From: CAZBEJ01 sp964521305
GTDB taxonomy: Bacteria; Patescibacteriota; Microgenomatia; UBA1406; GWC2-37-13
NCBI GenBank assembly: GCA_964521305.1
Contig: CAZFQZ010000026.1
Location: forward strand, 1 to 11,578
DNA length: 11,578 nt
Direction: 5' to 3'
Shown: piece after piece, positions 6,335 to 11,577 of the stretch
How positions within the stretch are numbered: position 1 is the stretch's first letter
How the letters are laid out: each line of letters starts with the position of its first letter
Translations under genes and position numbers: made by a program
Notes under the pieces: generated by a model
The model's input: only the letters and a program-made list of their open reading frames with translations
What the model was told of the DNA's origin: nothing
The model's database searches: none

Positions 6335-6736
6335 ATGAGAAGCAGAAAGAGTAATGATGTCCTTAAGATTTTTAACAACTTCCAAAAAACCATATCGCAC
6401 AAACCGGGTTACAAGGACATGTTTGACGAGATCCGCATGATGCAGTTTAAGATCAAGCCGATGCAGGGGGACATACTGGTGTTCAATTTGCAGGATAAGC
6501 AGCTCATTGAACTGCTGTGGAGTCTGGGAAAGCTGGACGAATTGTTCCAGCATGAATATAAACGGCTTTCGATCAAAGAAAAAAACACGTTTTTCAGGAT
6601 TTTCGATTCGATGTACCAGAAATTACAGACTGAGTTGAACAAACTTAATTTACATAAAGAACAGATTGCCAGGTCTTCGCCGGCGGTTGAAATGGAAATA
6701 TTCAGGGAGCAACAGGCAAGAAGAAAACTTAATTAA
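6335..6736 (+). CDS. Unrecognised 133-residue hypothetical protein
   Basis: I do not recognise this protein. It is charged and apparently all-helical, with no signal peptide or membrane helix, so it is probably cytoplasmic. It has a basic start (MRSRKSND), a central 'LQDKQLIELLWSLGKLDELF' stretch, a Lys/Glu-rich helix and a Glu/Gln/Arg-rich end 'REQQARRKLN'. It is divergent from yqeY with only 16 bp between the two start codons, and the promoter TTGCAA-N17-CATAAT supports the ATG at 6335. The long frame on the opposite strand here is a shadow: yqeY starts before it. The next gene, an exonuclease, starts 35 bases downstream on its own promoter-like sequence. Confidence 0.65.
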   Translation: MRSRKSNDVLKIFNNFQKTISHKPGYKDMFDEIRMMQFKIKPMQGDILVFNLQDKQLIELLWSLGKLDELFQHEYKRLSIKEKNTFFRIFDSMYQKLQTELNKLNLHKEQIARSSPAVEMEIFREQQARRKLN

Positions 6737-6737
6737 A

Positions 6738-6765
6738 TTGAACTCATTATAATACTGAGCATAGT
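6738..6765 (+). promoter_or_regulatory. Candidate promoter of the exonuclease gene
   Basis: TTGAAC (6738-6743), a 16-base spacer and CATAGT (6760-6765), 6 bases before ATG 6772, matches the spacing seen elsewhere in the window. A perfect TATAAT at 6748-6753 is an alternative -10 box but has no -35 and would leave an 18-base gap to the ATG. Confidence 0.4.
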
Positions 6766-6771
6766 CGAAAT

Positions 6772-7350
6772 ATGAAAAAACATCCGGTTATTCTTGATTT
6801 GGAAACAAAGCATACATTCAGGGAGTACAGCGACCCGAAAAAATTAGGGATTACGGTAGTCGCGATTTTCGATTACAAGGATCAACAACCCAAAGTATTT
6901 ACCGAAAAAGAACTGCATGGGTTATTTGGTGTCCTGGAAAATGCTTCATACATCGTCGGTTATAACGTGCGGAGTTTTGACATCCCCGTTTTGCAGGCGT
7001 ATTATCCCGGCAAAGTAGAGGTATTCAGGGTTTTCGACATTCTCGAAGATATCCGGGAGAAAATCGGCAGAAGGCTTGCATTGAACGACCTTATCTCCGC
7101 TACGCTCGGAAAGAAAAAAACTGGTCACGGATTGATGGCAATCGATTATTACAAGGAAGGGAAATGGGAAGAATTGAAAAAGTACTGTATGGATGACGTT
7201 TTGCTTACCAAGGAATTGTTCGATTTCGGCATAAAAAACAAAGAAGTCCAGTATCTCAACGAACTTGGAAAAATTCCGATTAAAGTCGATTGGGTAAAAT
7301 ACCTTGACGATGTGGAAGCGAACGATATGCCGTTAACATTGCCGTTTTGA
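6772..7350 (+). CDS. DEDDy 3'-5' exonuclease (RNase H-like, YprB-type)
   Basis: 192 residues, a single RNase H-like exonuclease domain. All three Exo motifs are visible: motif I LDLE with D9 and E11, motif II GYNVRSFDIPVL with D70 (63-74), and motif III YCMDDVLLT with Y138 and D142. The Tyr four residues before the last Asp makes it a DEDDy enzyme; these four acidic residues bind two metal ions and hydrolyse DNA or RNA from the 3' end. The 'ALNDLISATLG' segment is typical of the RNase_H_2/YprB group. It is expected to be cytoplasmic; the substrate is not predictable from sequence. Its stop overlaps a possible TTG start of the pterin dehydratase gene, so the two are probably one transcript. 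Confidence 0.85.
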   Translation: MKKHPVILDLETKHTFREYSDPKKLGITVVAIFDYKDQQPKVFTEKELHGLFGVLENASYIVGYNVRSFDIPVLQAYYPGKVEVFRVFDILEDIREKIGRRLALNDLISATLGKKKTGHGLMAIDYYKEGKWEELKKYCMDDVLLTKELFDFGIKNKEVQYLNELGKIPIKVDWVKYLDDVEANDMPLTLPF

Positions 7351-7352
7351 AT

Positions 7353-7679
7353 ATGCAGGATCTGACATCTCTAAAATGTAAGGCGTGTGAAGGATGGATG
7401 AAGTCATTCACACAGGAACAGATTACCGAATACATGCCTAAAGTTCAGGGTTGGAGCGTTGTCGAAAACAAGAAAATAGAAAAGGATTTCACGTTCAAGA
7501 ACTTCAAGGAAGCTTTAAAGTTTGTCAACAAAGTGGGTATTGTTGCGGAAGAGGAACAGCATCACCCGAATATGTTCATACACGGATGGAATAAAGTGAA
7601 GGTATCGCTTACTACTTTTGCGCTCAAGGGTCTCTCGCAGAACGACTTCATCATGGCGGCGAAAATTAACTCCATTTGA
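7353..7679 (+). CDS. Pterin-4a-carbinolamine dehydratase-like protein with third active-site His replaced
   Basis: 108 residues from ATG 7353; a TTG at 7347 overlapping the exonuclease stop would add two residues. The N-terminal pattern MQDLTSLKCKACEG is typical of the family, and the catalytic stretch EEEQHHPNMFI has His70-His71-Pro. The family's 'YNKV..L.TH...GLS..D' reads WNKVKVSLTTFALKGLSQND here, so the position of the third catalytic His (His79 of mammalian PCD/DCoH) is Phe89. PCD dehydrates 4a-hydroxytetrahydropterin after aromatic amino acid hydroxylation. The His change and the absence of any hydroxylase nearby make that activity doubtful. Family members are common in CPR genomes, where their role is unclear. 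It lies 2 bases after the exonuclease gene. Confidence 0.85.
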   Translation: MQDLTSLKCKACEGWMKSFTQEQITEYMPKVQGWSVVENKKIEKDFTFKNFKEALKFVNKVGIVAEEEQHHPNMFIHGWNKVKVSLTTFALKGLSQNDFIMAAKINSI

Positions 7680-7705
7680 TTTTGAACTCCAATAAGAGCT
7701 ATGAT
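7676..7705 (+). promoter_or_regulatory. Candidate promoter of the dockerin-domain gene
   Basis: TTGATT (7676-7681), an 18-base spacer and TATGAT (7700-7705), 6 bases before ATG 7712. It overlaps the stop codon of the dehydratase gene. It supports ATG 7712 over the TTG at 7676, which would lie in the -35 box. Confidence 0.5.
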
Positions 7706-7711
7706 GAGTAT

Positions 7712-8065
7712 ATGTCGGGAAAAATGTTTATTGTTAGCGGAATTATCGTTGTTGCGGTTATTGTACTGGTTATTTTTATCATACGAATAGGCTTATTCCA
7801 ATCGTCAAATTCTTCAAATGACAAGTATTCCGGAACAACCTATGCAATAGGCGACATAAACCAGGATGGAACGGTTGACGCGGTTGATGAAAACTATATC
7901 TCATCGCATATCGGATGCAAAAAAGGGGATAGATGCTGGAACGAAGTCGTTGGAAAAACCTTAAGTGGTGACAACCCGATTTATGCTTCCGACCTGGACC
8001 TGAACCATAACGGTATCATCGATCAGGCAGATCTCACTATGATAAAATCCACGGAAAAAAAATAA
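7712..8065 (+). CDS. Membrane-anchored dockerin-like domain protein
   Basis: 117 residues from ATG 7712; an upstream in-frame TTG at 7676 is possible but less likely. One N-terminal membrane helix (about 5-27) and a Ser/Asn linker lead to an extracellular dockerin-like module with two EF-hand-like calcium loops: GDINQDGTVDAVD (47-59) and DLDLNHNGIIDQAD (94-107). Both loops have the D-x-N-x-(D/N)-G-x-x-D-x-x-D pattern. Two Cys (69 and 75) in the longer connecting loop could form a disulfide. Dockerins bind cohesins in cellulosome-like complexes; no cohesin gene is in view, so the partner is unknown and a simple calcium-binding surface protein is equally possible. It converges on the membrane protein at 8077-8352. 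Confidence 0.8.
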   Translation: MSGKMFIVSGIIVVAVIVLVIFIIRIGLFQSSNSSNDKYSGTTYAIGDINQDGTVDAVDENYISSHIGCKKGDRCWNEVVGKTLSGDNPIYASDLDLNHNGIIDQADLTMIKSTEKK

Positions 8066-8076
8066 CAACGATTGCT

Positions 8077-8352
8077 TTATAGTTTGTTTTTCATCATCCA
8101 GTTCCAGATTAAGGCAAATACATATCCCACGACGTAACCCCAAACCGCCGCGACGACGATCAGTATCACTGCGTTGCCAAACGCAAATGGTTCTAGCGAA
8201 TATGAAAGGCTGATGAAATGTATTGACAGCAGCCAGTTCATGAGTGGTTTTGCTAACCCGATTGCGACTAAAAAAGACCAAGACAGATGCCCTAATCCAA
8301 GAAGCGTTCCTAGAACGAGACCGATTTTATGAGGATGTAATTTTTCTTTCAC
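8077..8352 (-). CDS. Small multi-span membrane protein, unknown function
   Basis: 91 residues from GTG 8352. The frame opens further, to a TTG at 8379, but a strong Shine-Dalgarno stretch AGGTGAT (8363-8357) lies 4 bases before this GTG, which decides the start. The protein has a basic N-terminus (KEKLHPHK), then a hydrophobic segment around 'IGLVLGTLLGLGHLSWSFLVAIGLA', a more polar middle ('FISLSYSLEPFAFG') and a second long hydrophobic stretch ending 'ALIWNWMMKNKL'. Two or three membrane helices are expected. I recall similar short proteins in CPR genomes, without known function. It is unlike its neighbours in having a clear ribosome binding site. Confidence 0.65.
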   Translation of the reverse strand: MKEKLHPHKIGLVLGTLLGLGHLSWSFLVAIGLAKPLMNWLLSIHFISLSYSLEPFAFGNAVILIVVAAVWGYVVGYVFALIWNWMMKNKL

Positions 8353-8356
8353 TCGT

Positions 8357-8363
8357 ATCACCT
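8357..8363 (-). promoter_or_regulatory. Shine-Dalgarno site deciding the GTG start at 8352
   Basis: AGGTGAT matches seven bases of the complement of the usual 16S 3' end and sits 4 bases before the GTG. It is the only strong ribosome binding site seen before a confident start in this window. Confidence 0.6.
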
Positions 8364-8481
8364 CGCGATCTATTCTCAATGTACTTTAATTTTCATCAAA
8401 ACGCAAATTGAGATCATAGTAGATAAATATTTGCTAAAATATATGTGCTCTTTGATAATTTTTATCCCCTCACAATTGGTA

Positions 8482-8498
8482 CTGCCTGCGGCAGGCAG
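8482..8498. repeat. GC-rich REP-like palindrome
   Basis: CTGCCTG (8482-8488) pairs with CAGGCAG (8492-8498) around CGG. It is strikingly GC-rich in an AT-rich intergenic stretch and lacks a T run, so it does not look like a simple terminator. It occupies the place where a -35 box for the gene at 8525 should be. I recall similar CTGCC/GGCAG palindromes scattered through CPR genomes; this is memory, not a search. Confidence 0.5.
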
Positions 8499-8512
8499 GA
8501 AGGAGGTCGCGC

Positions 8513-8518
8513 TATAAT
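8513..8518 (+). promoter_or_regulatory. -10 box of the GIY-YIG gene
   Basis: A perfect TATAAT ends 6 bases before ATG 8525, the same spacing as at several other genes here, implying a leaderless message. No -35 is visible, because the GC-rich palindrome lies there. GGAGG at 8501-8505 is too far from the ATG to act as a ribosome binding site. Confidence 0.55.
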
Positions 8519-8524
8519 AAATAC

Positions 8525-8764
8525 ATGTATTTTGTTTACGCAATCAAGAGCTTAAAAGATGGGAGGATATATGTTGGATTAAGTTCAAATCTACAAAGGA
8601 GAGTTATTGAACATAATTCTGGATATGTTTTTTCCACGAAAGGTTATGTTCCTTGGAAATTAATTGATAAGGAAGCGGTTGGGAACAGAAAAGAAGATAG
8701 AGTACGAGAAAAATATTTCAAAAGCGGATTTGGCAAAGAACTTTTAAAATCTATTCCCCTGTAG
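8525..8764 (+). CDS. Small GIY-YIG nuclease-family protein
   Basis: 79 residues, essentially only the GIY-YIG domain, a normal size for the UPF0213-like group. MYFVYAIKSL supplies the first strand with the 'GIY'-type tyrosine, and IYVGLSSNLQRRVIEH carries the YIG-like Tyr-Val-Gly, the catalytic-type Arg and the His. STKGYVPWKLI and VREKYFKSGFGKE follow, with the expected catalytic-type Glu. The key residues are present, so it could cut DNA; its target is unknown. The stop TAG (8762-8764) is tRNA-Asn positions 8-10, and the last residues (IPL) are read from the tRNA acceptor strand. The gene therefore overlaps the tRNA by 10 bases on the same strand. It contrasts with the decayed relative at 5093-5341, which also lies beside a tRNA. 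Confidence 0.85.
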   Translation: MYFVYAIKSLKDGRIYVGLSSNLQRRVIEHNSGYVFSTKGYVPWKLIDKEAVGNRKEDRVREKYFKSGFGKELLKSIPL

Positions 8765-8827
8765 CTCAATTGGTAGAGCAGGTCGCTGTTAACGACAAGG
8801 TTACTGGTCCGAGTCCAGTCGGGGGAG
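8755..8827 (+). tRNA. tRNA-Asn (GTT)
   Basis: The cloverleaf folds with acceptor TCCCCTG/CGGGGGA (one T-G wobble), T8-A9, D stem GCTC/GAGC with GG in the loop, anticodon loop CTGTTAA (anticodon GTT), a 5-base variable loop, and T stem ACTGG/CCAGT around TCCGAGT. The anticodon stem GGTCG/CGACA has a G-A mismatch at 27-43. Discriminator G (8827) fits Asn. It is followed by CTG, so CCA is not encoded, unlike the CAT tRNA in this window. Genes run into it from both sides: the nuclease ORF by 10 bases and the recombinase frame by 27. Confidence 0.92.
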
Positions 8828-9492
8828 CTGATTGTCCGCTATTATAACCGCCTGATTTGCTTGTAGTAGAGCGAAAATCGGCGTTGGCTCCGTTCTCACA
8901 ACTTTTCCATTTTTGACGAAAATCTTATCAAAGAAAAACCTGAGGTAATGTCGTTTGAGGAAAGGAGGAGCGCTGAAATAAGTTTTATAGATATTTCTGG
9001 TAAACGCTAATACTTCCTCGATTAAATTCATGTCGATATTAACTTTCAATTCAAGGTCTTCGATCCGTTCATTGATTTTATAAATCTTATCCTGAATCTT
9101 AACGTGTATTCTTTTGTAGGCTTCCGGATCAATCGTTTCATCCAGCAGCGCATCTTCAAGCTTATTTCTTTTTGTCTCCAGAGAAGTTTTTCGATTGAGA
9201 AGCTGCATCCTTTGGGAATCTAGGTACTGCCTACTTTCACCGATTGCTTGTTTTGTTTTAGCAACGACAAGATCGATAAACTTCTGTGCAAATTGTACGT
9301 GCCGGAATTGTTCTTTGATAAGTTTTTCCAAACTATCTAATTCGACATACGGAGCAGGACAACCGTTCTTATTATGCTTGGGGCAATGATAATAACCTAT
9401 CCTACCGCCTCTTTTCTTCAGCTTGTGAGCATCATAGTGCCACTCAGCCGTGTAGCGTTGTCCACAATCAGCACAGTAGGCAAACCCTCGGG
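8801..9492 (-). pseudogene. Large serine recombinase, C-terminal part, out of frame with its N-terminal part
   Basis: This frame continues the recombinase at 9418-10320 after a one-base shift. Just after the shift it reads RGFAYCADCG, then YYHCPKHNKNGCP: a C-x2-C ... C-x8-C zinc ribbon usual in large serine recombinases (Cys codons at 9473, 9464, 9383, 9359). It continues without a stop through a long coiled coil ('RKTSLETKRNKLEDALL', 'KIYKINERIEDLELK') and a C-terminal 'FLKRHYLRFFFDKIFV' segment typical of the family. It ends NQLPRLDSDQ, where LPRLDSDQ is encoded by the complement of the tRNA-Asn T arm and acceptor. Neither part alone should make a full enzyme. A TTG at 9331 could start a fragment, but there is no signal for it. 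Confidence 0.8.
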
Positions 9493-10320
9493 GAGTAGAA
9501 AGTTGTGTTTTCTTTTCCGGATAAGAAAACTTCTGTGCTTGGCTAAAACATACTGGCAGGTATCAAATAAATCCTTGTCGATAATCGGCTCATGCTTACC
9601 GACTTTTGATTGACCGTGCCACCGGATTAAACCATAGTAGAAAGGATTCCTCAAAATGTTATCAATTACTGAATGACCGATGGTTGTACCATTTTTTGAC
9701 ATAATATCTTTGTCGCTTAACCAGTTTTGCAGTTCCCAGAGAGAATAGCTGCCGGTCGCGTATAGTCCGAACAATTCTTTTATGACTGGAGCGGTATAGG
9801 GATCGGGTTCACAGGTCTTTTTTTCTTTTTCCCCACCAACGCTCCGGTAACCGATTGGAGGGGGTGTAGGTTGCCAACCAGTGCGAAATTTCTGCTCTAA
9901 CGCATCTTTGGTGCGTTTTCCGTTGACTTCCGATTCCCATTCGGCTACAGAAGCGAAAATGTTAGCAATTAGACTTGATCCGTTGCTCAAATCTCCCTCG
10001 ATAACCGAATGAAAATCTATTCCCGCCTCGATAAATTCCTTTCTTATCCGTGAAAAGTCAGTGATATTGCGAGCGAACCGGTCAATCTTATAAATAACAA
10101 CCGCTTCTGCCTGCTTTTCTTTGAGTTTGTCAAGCATTTCCTGAAATTCCGGTCGATTTGCCGTTCTTCCAGACCGGCCATCGTCTATAAATATGCCTTT
10201 GACCACATACCCTTTGTTTACTGCGTACTCTCTGCAGGCTCGTCTTTGGTTATCGAGAGAGTAACCCTCAGTCGCCTGTTCATCGGTAGAAACACGAATA
10301 TAAATGAAACAGTTTTTCAT
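9418..10320 (-). CDS. Large serine recombinase, N-terminal catalytic and recombinase domains, truncated by frameshift
   Basis: 300 residues. The resolvase-type catalytic domain (1-140) has the nucleophile Ser11 within YIRVSTDEQ, Arg9, and the conserved IDRFAR (79-84) with Arg81. The family's 'EWESEVNGKRT' helix follows. A recombinase domain (about 150-265) has PPIGYRS, 'WLSDKDIMSKNG' and 'ILRNPFYYGLIRW'. These enzymes cut and rejoin DNA at attachment sites through a Ser-DNA bond and move integrative elements or phages. After 'KHNFLLPEG' the frame leaves the family pattern and runs 20 residues to a stop; adding one C to the run at 9490-9493 restores the zinc ribbon and a product of about 506 residues. 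It is either a recent inactivating mutation or a sequence error. Confidence 0.88.
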   Translation of the reverse strand: MKNCFIYIRVSTDEQATEGYSLDNQRRACREYAVNKGYVVKGIFIDDGRSGRTANRPEFQEMLDKLKEKQAEAVVIYKIDRFARNITDFSRIRKEFIEAGIDFHSVIEGDLSNGSSLIANIFASVAEWESEVNGKRTKDALEQKFRTGWQPTPPPIGYRSVGGEKEKKTCEPDPYTAPVIKELFGLYATGSYSLWELQNWLSDKDIMSKNGTTIGHSVIDNILRNPFYYGLIRWHGQSKVGKHEPIIDKDLFDTCQYVLAKHRSFLIRKRKHNFLLPEGLPTVLIVDNATRLSGTMMLTS

Positions 10321-10351
10321 TTTAATCTAATAAATTTATAACTTTAATTTA

Positions 10352-10380
10352 ATTATAATAAATTATATTTAATTGAGCAA
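10352..10380 (-). promoter_or_regulatory. Promoter of the serine recombinase gene
   Basis: On the - strand TTGCTC (10380-10375), an exact 17-base spacer and TATAAT (10357-10352). The ATG at 10320 is 31 bases past the -10 box, leaving a leader of about 25 bases without a Shine-Dalgarno sequence. The surrounding 108-bp gap (10321-10428) is nearly all A and T; I see nothing else definite in it. Confidence 0.6.
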
Positions 10381-10428
10381 ATATTACAATTTTCCTTATT
10401 TTTAATTCAATATTGATTCATTATTCAT

Positions 10429-10929
10429 TCACTTATTTGATTCGTATTCCTTTCGTATATCTTTCGCTTTCGATCGTATAATTCCTTTTTTTATCAATAC
10501 TTTCCTCATTTTTTCAAAATTTGCAAGATTGGTTTTATCTTTTTCTTTTAAATAAGTTATTTTAGGAGGATGTTTAATTCCCTTATATGAAGGTATGTCC
10601 TTGCCTAAATGAGAGGAAGTAGGTTTCCTTACCATACAGGAAACGGAATTCCCATCAGAGTTGAACAATTTGGTTACATAGTAGTTATTTGTTTTATTAA
10701 ACCCTCTCCTTTTTTTACTAACCATATCTCCTCGTTCAAGCTCTCCCAAAACAGATCTTATTCTGCGTGGTGATTTATAACCCATTTCTTTTGCTAATGT
10801 ATTTTGACTTGGCCAACAATGATCTTTTTGACCACAATATTTTAGAAGAATACAATAAAGCAACCTCGCAGATAGAGAAAATCGACAAACACTCAAAATC
10901 TCATTTGGTATTTTTGTGTAATGTTTCAT
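10429..10929 (-). CDS. Helix-turn-helix protein, replication-initiator-like (HTH_36 type)
   Basis: 166 residues. The first 95 resemble the winged-helix proteins found in plasmid, phage and integrative-element replication or regulation: YTKIPNEIL at the start, LSARLLYCILLKYCG, then CWPSQNTLAKEMGYKSPRRIRSVLGELE as the helix-turn-helix (about 38-65) and a RRGFNKTNNYYVT wing (about 74-86). The C-terminal half is basic and Lys-rich ('PPKITYLKEKDKT', 'KKGIIRSKAKDIRKEYESNK') and may bind DNA. It is probably cytoplasmic. It starts 3 bases after the stop of the gene at 10933-11331, so the two are probably co-transcribed. The gene is much more AT-rich than the genes left of the recombinase, consistent with an imported element. 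Whether it starts replication or regulates transcription cannot be told. Confidence 0.7.
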   Translation of the reverse strand: MKHYTKIPNEILSVCRFSLSARLLYCILLKYCGQKDHCWPSQNTLAKEMGYKSPRRIRSVLGELERGDMVSKKRRGFNKTNNYYVTKLFNSDGNSVSCMVRKPTSSHLGKDIPSYKGIKHPPKITYLKEKDKTNLANFEKMRKVLIKKGIIRSKAKDIRKEYESNK

Positions 10930-10932
10930 TTA

Positions 10933-11331
10933 TTATAGATTTTTCGAAGATTTTTCTACTAGATCAGACATCGAATGTAATTCTTTTATTGACGTTACCA
11001 AATAGGTATTACCGTTTTCTGTAGTTAGCAAAGCATTTTTCAAAAGCTCATGAAAGAAAATCCAACCTACCGTATACAAACGTAATATTTGTTTATCATA
11101 AATGCAAAACACATAAGCATTAATAAAAGAAGAGTGTTCAGACATGTCTAATGCGATTAGATTATTTGAATTTATATTCCAGTTATCACAAACACCTGTT
11201 CTTGTTCGAATATTTGTCTTTCTTCCCTCTACTTCAATCTCAAAAAACCCTGATCCGTTATACATATTCTTATAATCTATAAAGTCTCTTCTGCTTTGGG
11301 CAGTGATGTCATCTTTGAGGGTTTTATTCAT
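10933..11331 (-). CDS. Unrecognised protein of the mobile region
   Basis: 132 residues from ATG 11331. The frame opens to an ATG at 11376, but the extra 15 residues overlap a preceding open frame that stops at 11348, so the inner start is preferred. There is no signal peptide or clear membrane helix. It has mixed alpha/beta character: 'GFFEIEVEGRKTNIRTRTG', 'NNLIALDMSEHSSFINAYVFCIYD' and 'LRLYTVGWIFFHELL'. The order of an acidic strand, a second acidic patch and a 'GWI...EL' ending recalls some PD-(D/E)XK nuclease-fold proteins, but I cannot place the Lys of that motif, so this is only a suggestion. It is very AT-rich and lies directly before the HTH gene, probably in one operon. Confidence 0.5.
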   Translation of the reverse strand: MNKTLKDDITAQSRRDFIDYKNMYNGSGFFEIEVEGRKTNIRTRTGVCDNWNINSNNLIALDMSEHSSFINAYVFCIYDKQILRLYTVGWIFFHELLKNALLTTENGNTYLVTSIKELHSMSDLVEKSSKNL

Positions 11332-11347
11332 ATTTATTCTTGGGTAA

Positions 11348-11577
11348 TTAAGAATTACTGATATAACTGCTGTCATAAAGTAGAGTTTTTAACTCTCTTT
11401 GATTGTTATAAAATGAACGAGGTTCCACCAATCCTTTTCCTTTCCAAAAATCCTGAGTGAGCTTTTCTCTTTCCGGAGTGTTATCGAAGTTAAAAATACT
11501 GTGCCGGTAATCCTCTTTGGTAATACTATGCCTCCCCCCATTGTCAAGACAATTTTTAATGATTTAATAGATACATC
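11348..11577 (-). pseudogene. End of an unrecognised gene, 5' part outside window, possibly frameshifted
   Basis: One - strand frame is protein-like and open from 11563 to a TAA at 11348: 'HSITKEDYRHSIFNFDNTP', then 'EREKLTQDFWKGKGLVEPRS' and 'YNNQRELKTLLYD'. It has no ATG, GTG or TTG before that text, and a stop lies just upstream (11566-11564). A second frame, open to the window edge, reads 'SLKIVLTMGG' up to a run of six G (- strand) at 11534-11539. One extra base in that run would join the two. So this may be a broken gene, a sequence error, or a gene with a rare start. I do not recognise the product. Confidence 0.35.
11382..11396. repeat. Short inverted repeat
   Basis: AGAGTT (11382-11387) and AACTCT (11391-11396) around TTT. 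It lies within the protein-like frame described at 11348-11577. It could be an operator for the HTH protein or chance in AT-rich DNA. Confidence 0.25.

Noticed and set aside
6319..6402. N-terminal hydrophobic extension of yqeY
   Set aside because: It overlaps the divergent gene, crosses the TATAAT box and makes the protein longer than the family norm.
7961..8281. 106-codon - strand frame overlapping two genes
   Set aside because: It runs across the dockerin gene and out of frame through the small membrane protein; the latter has a ribosome binding site and sensible membrane helices.
9195..9613. + strand frames antisense to the recombinase
   Set aside because: They are shadows of the zinc-ribbon and coiled-coil region.
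10930..10937. TATAAT just before the HTH gene as its own promoter
   Set aside because: The box would end only 2 bases before the ATG and it overlaps the upstream stop codon, so co-transcription is more likely.
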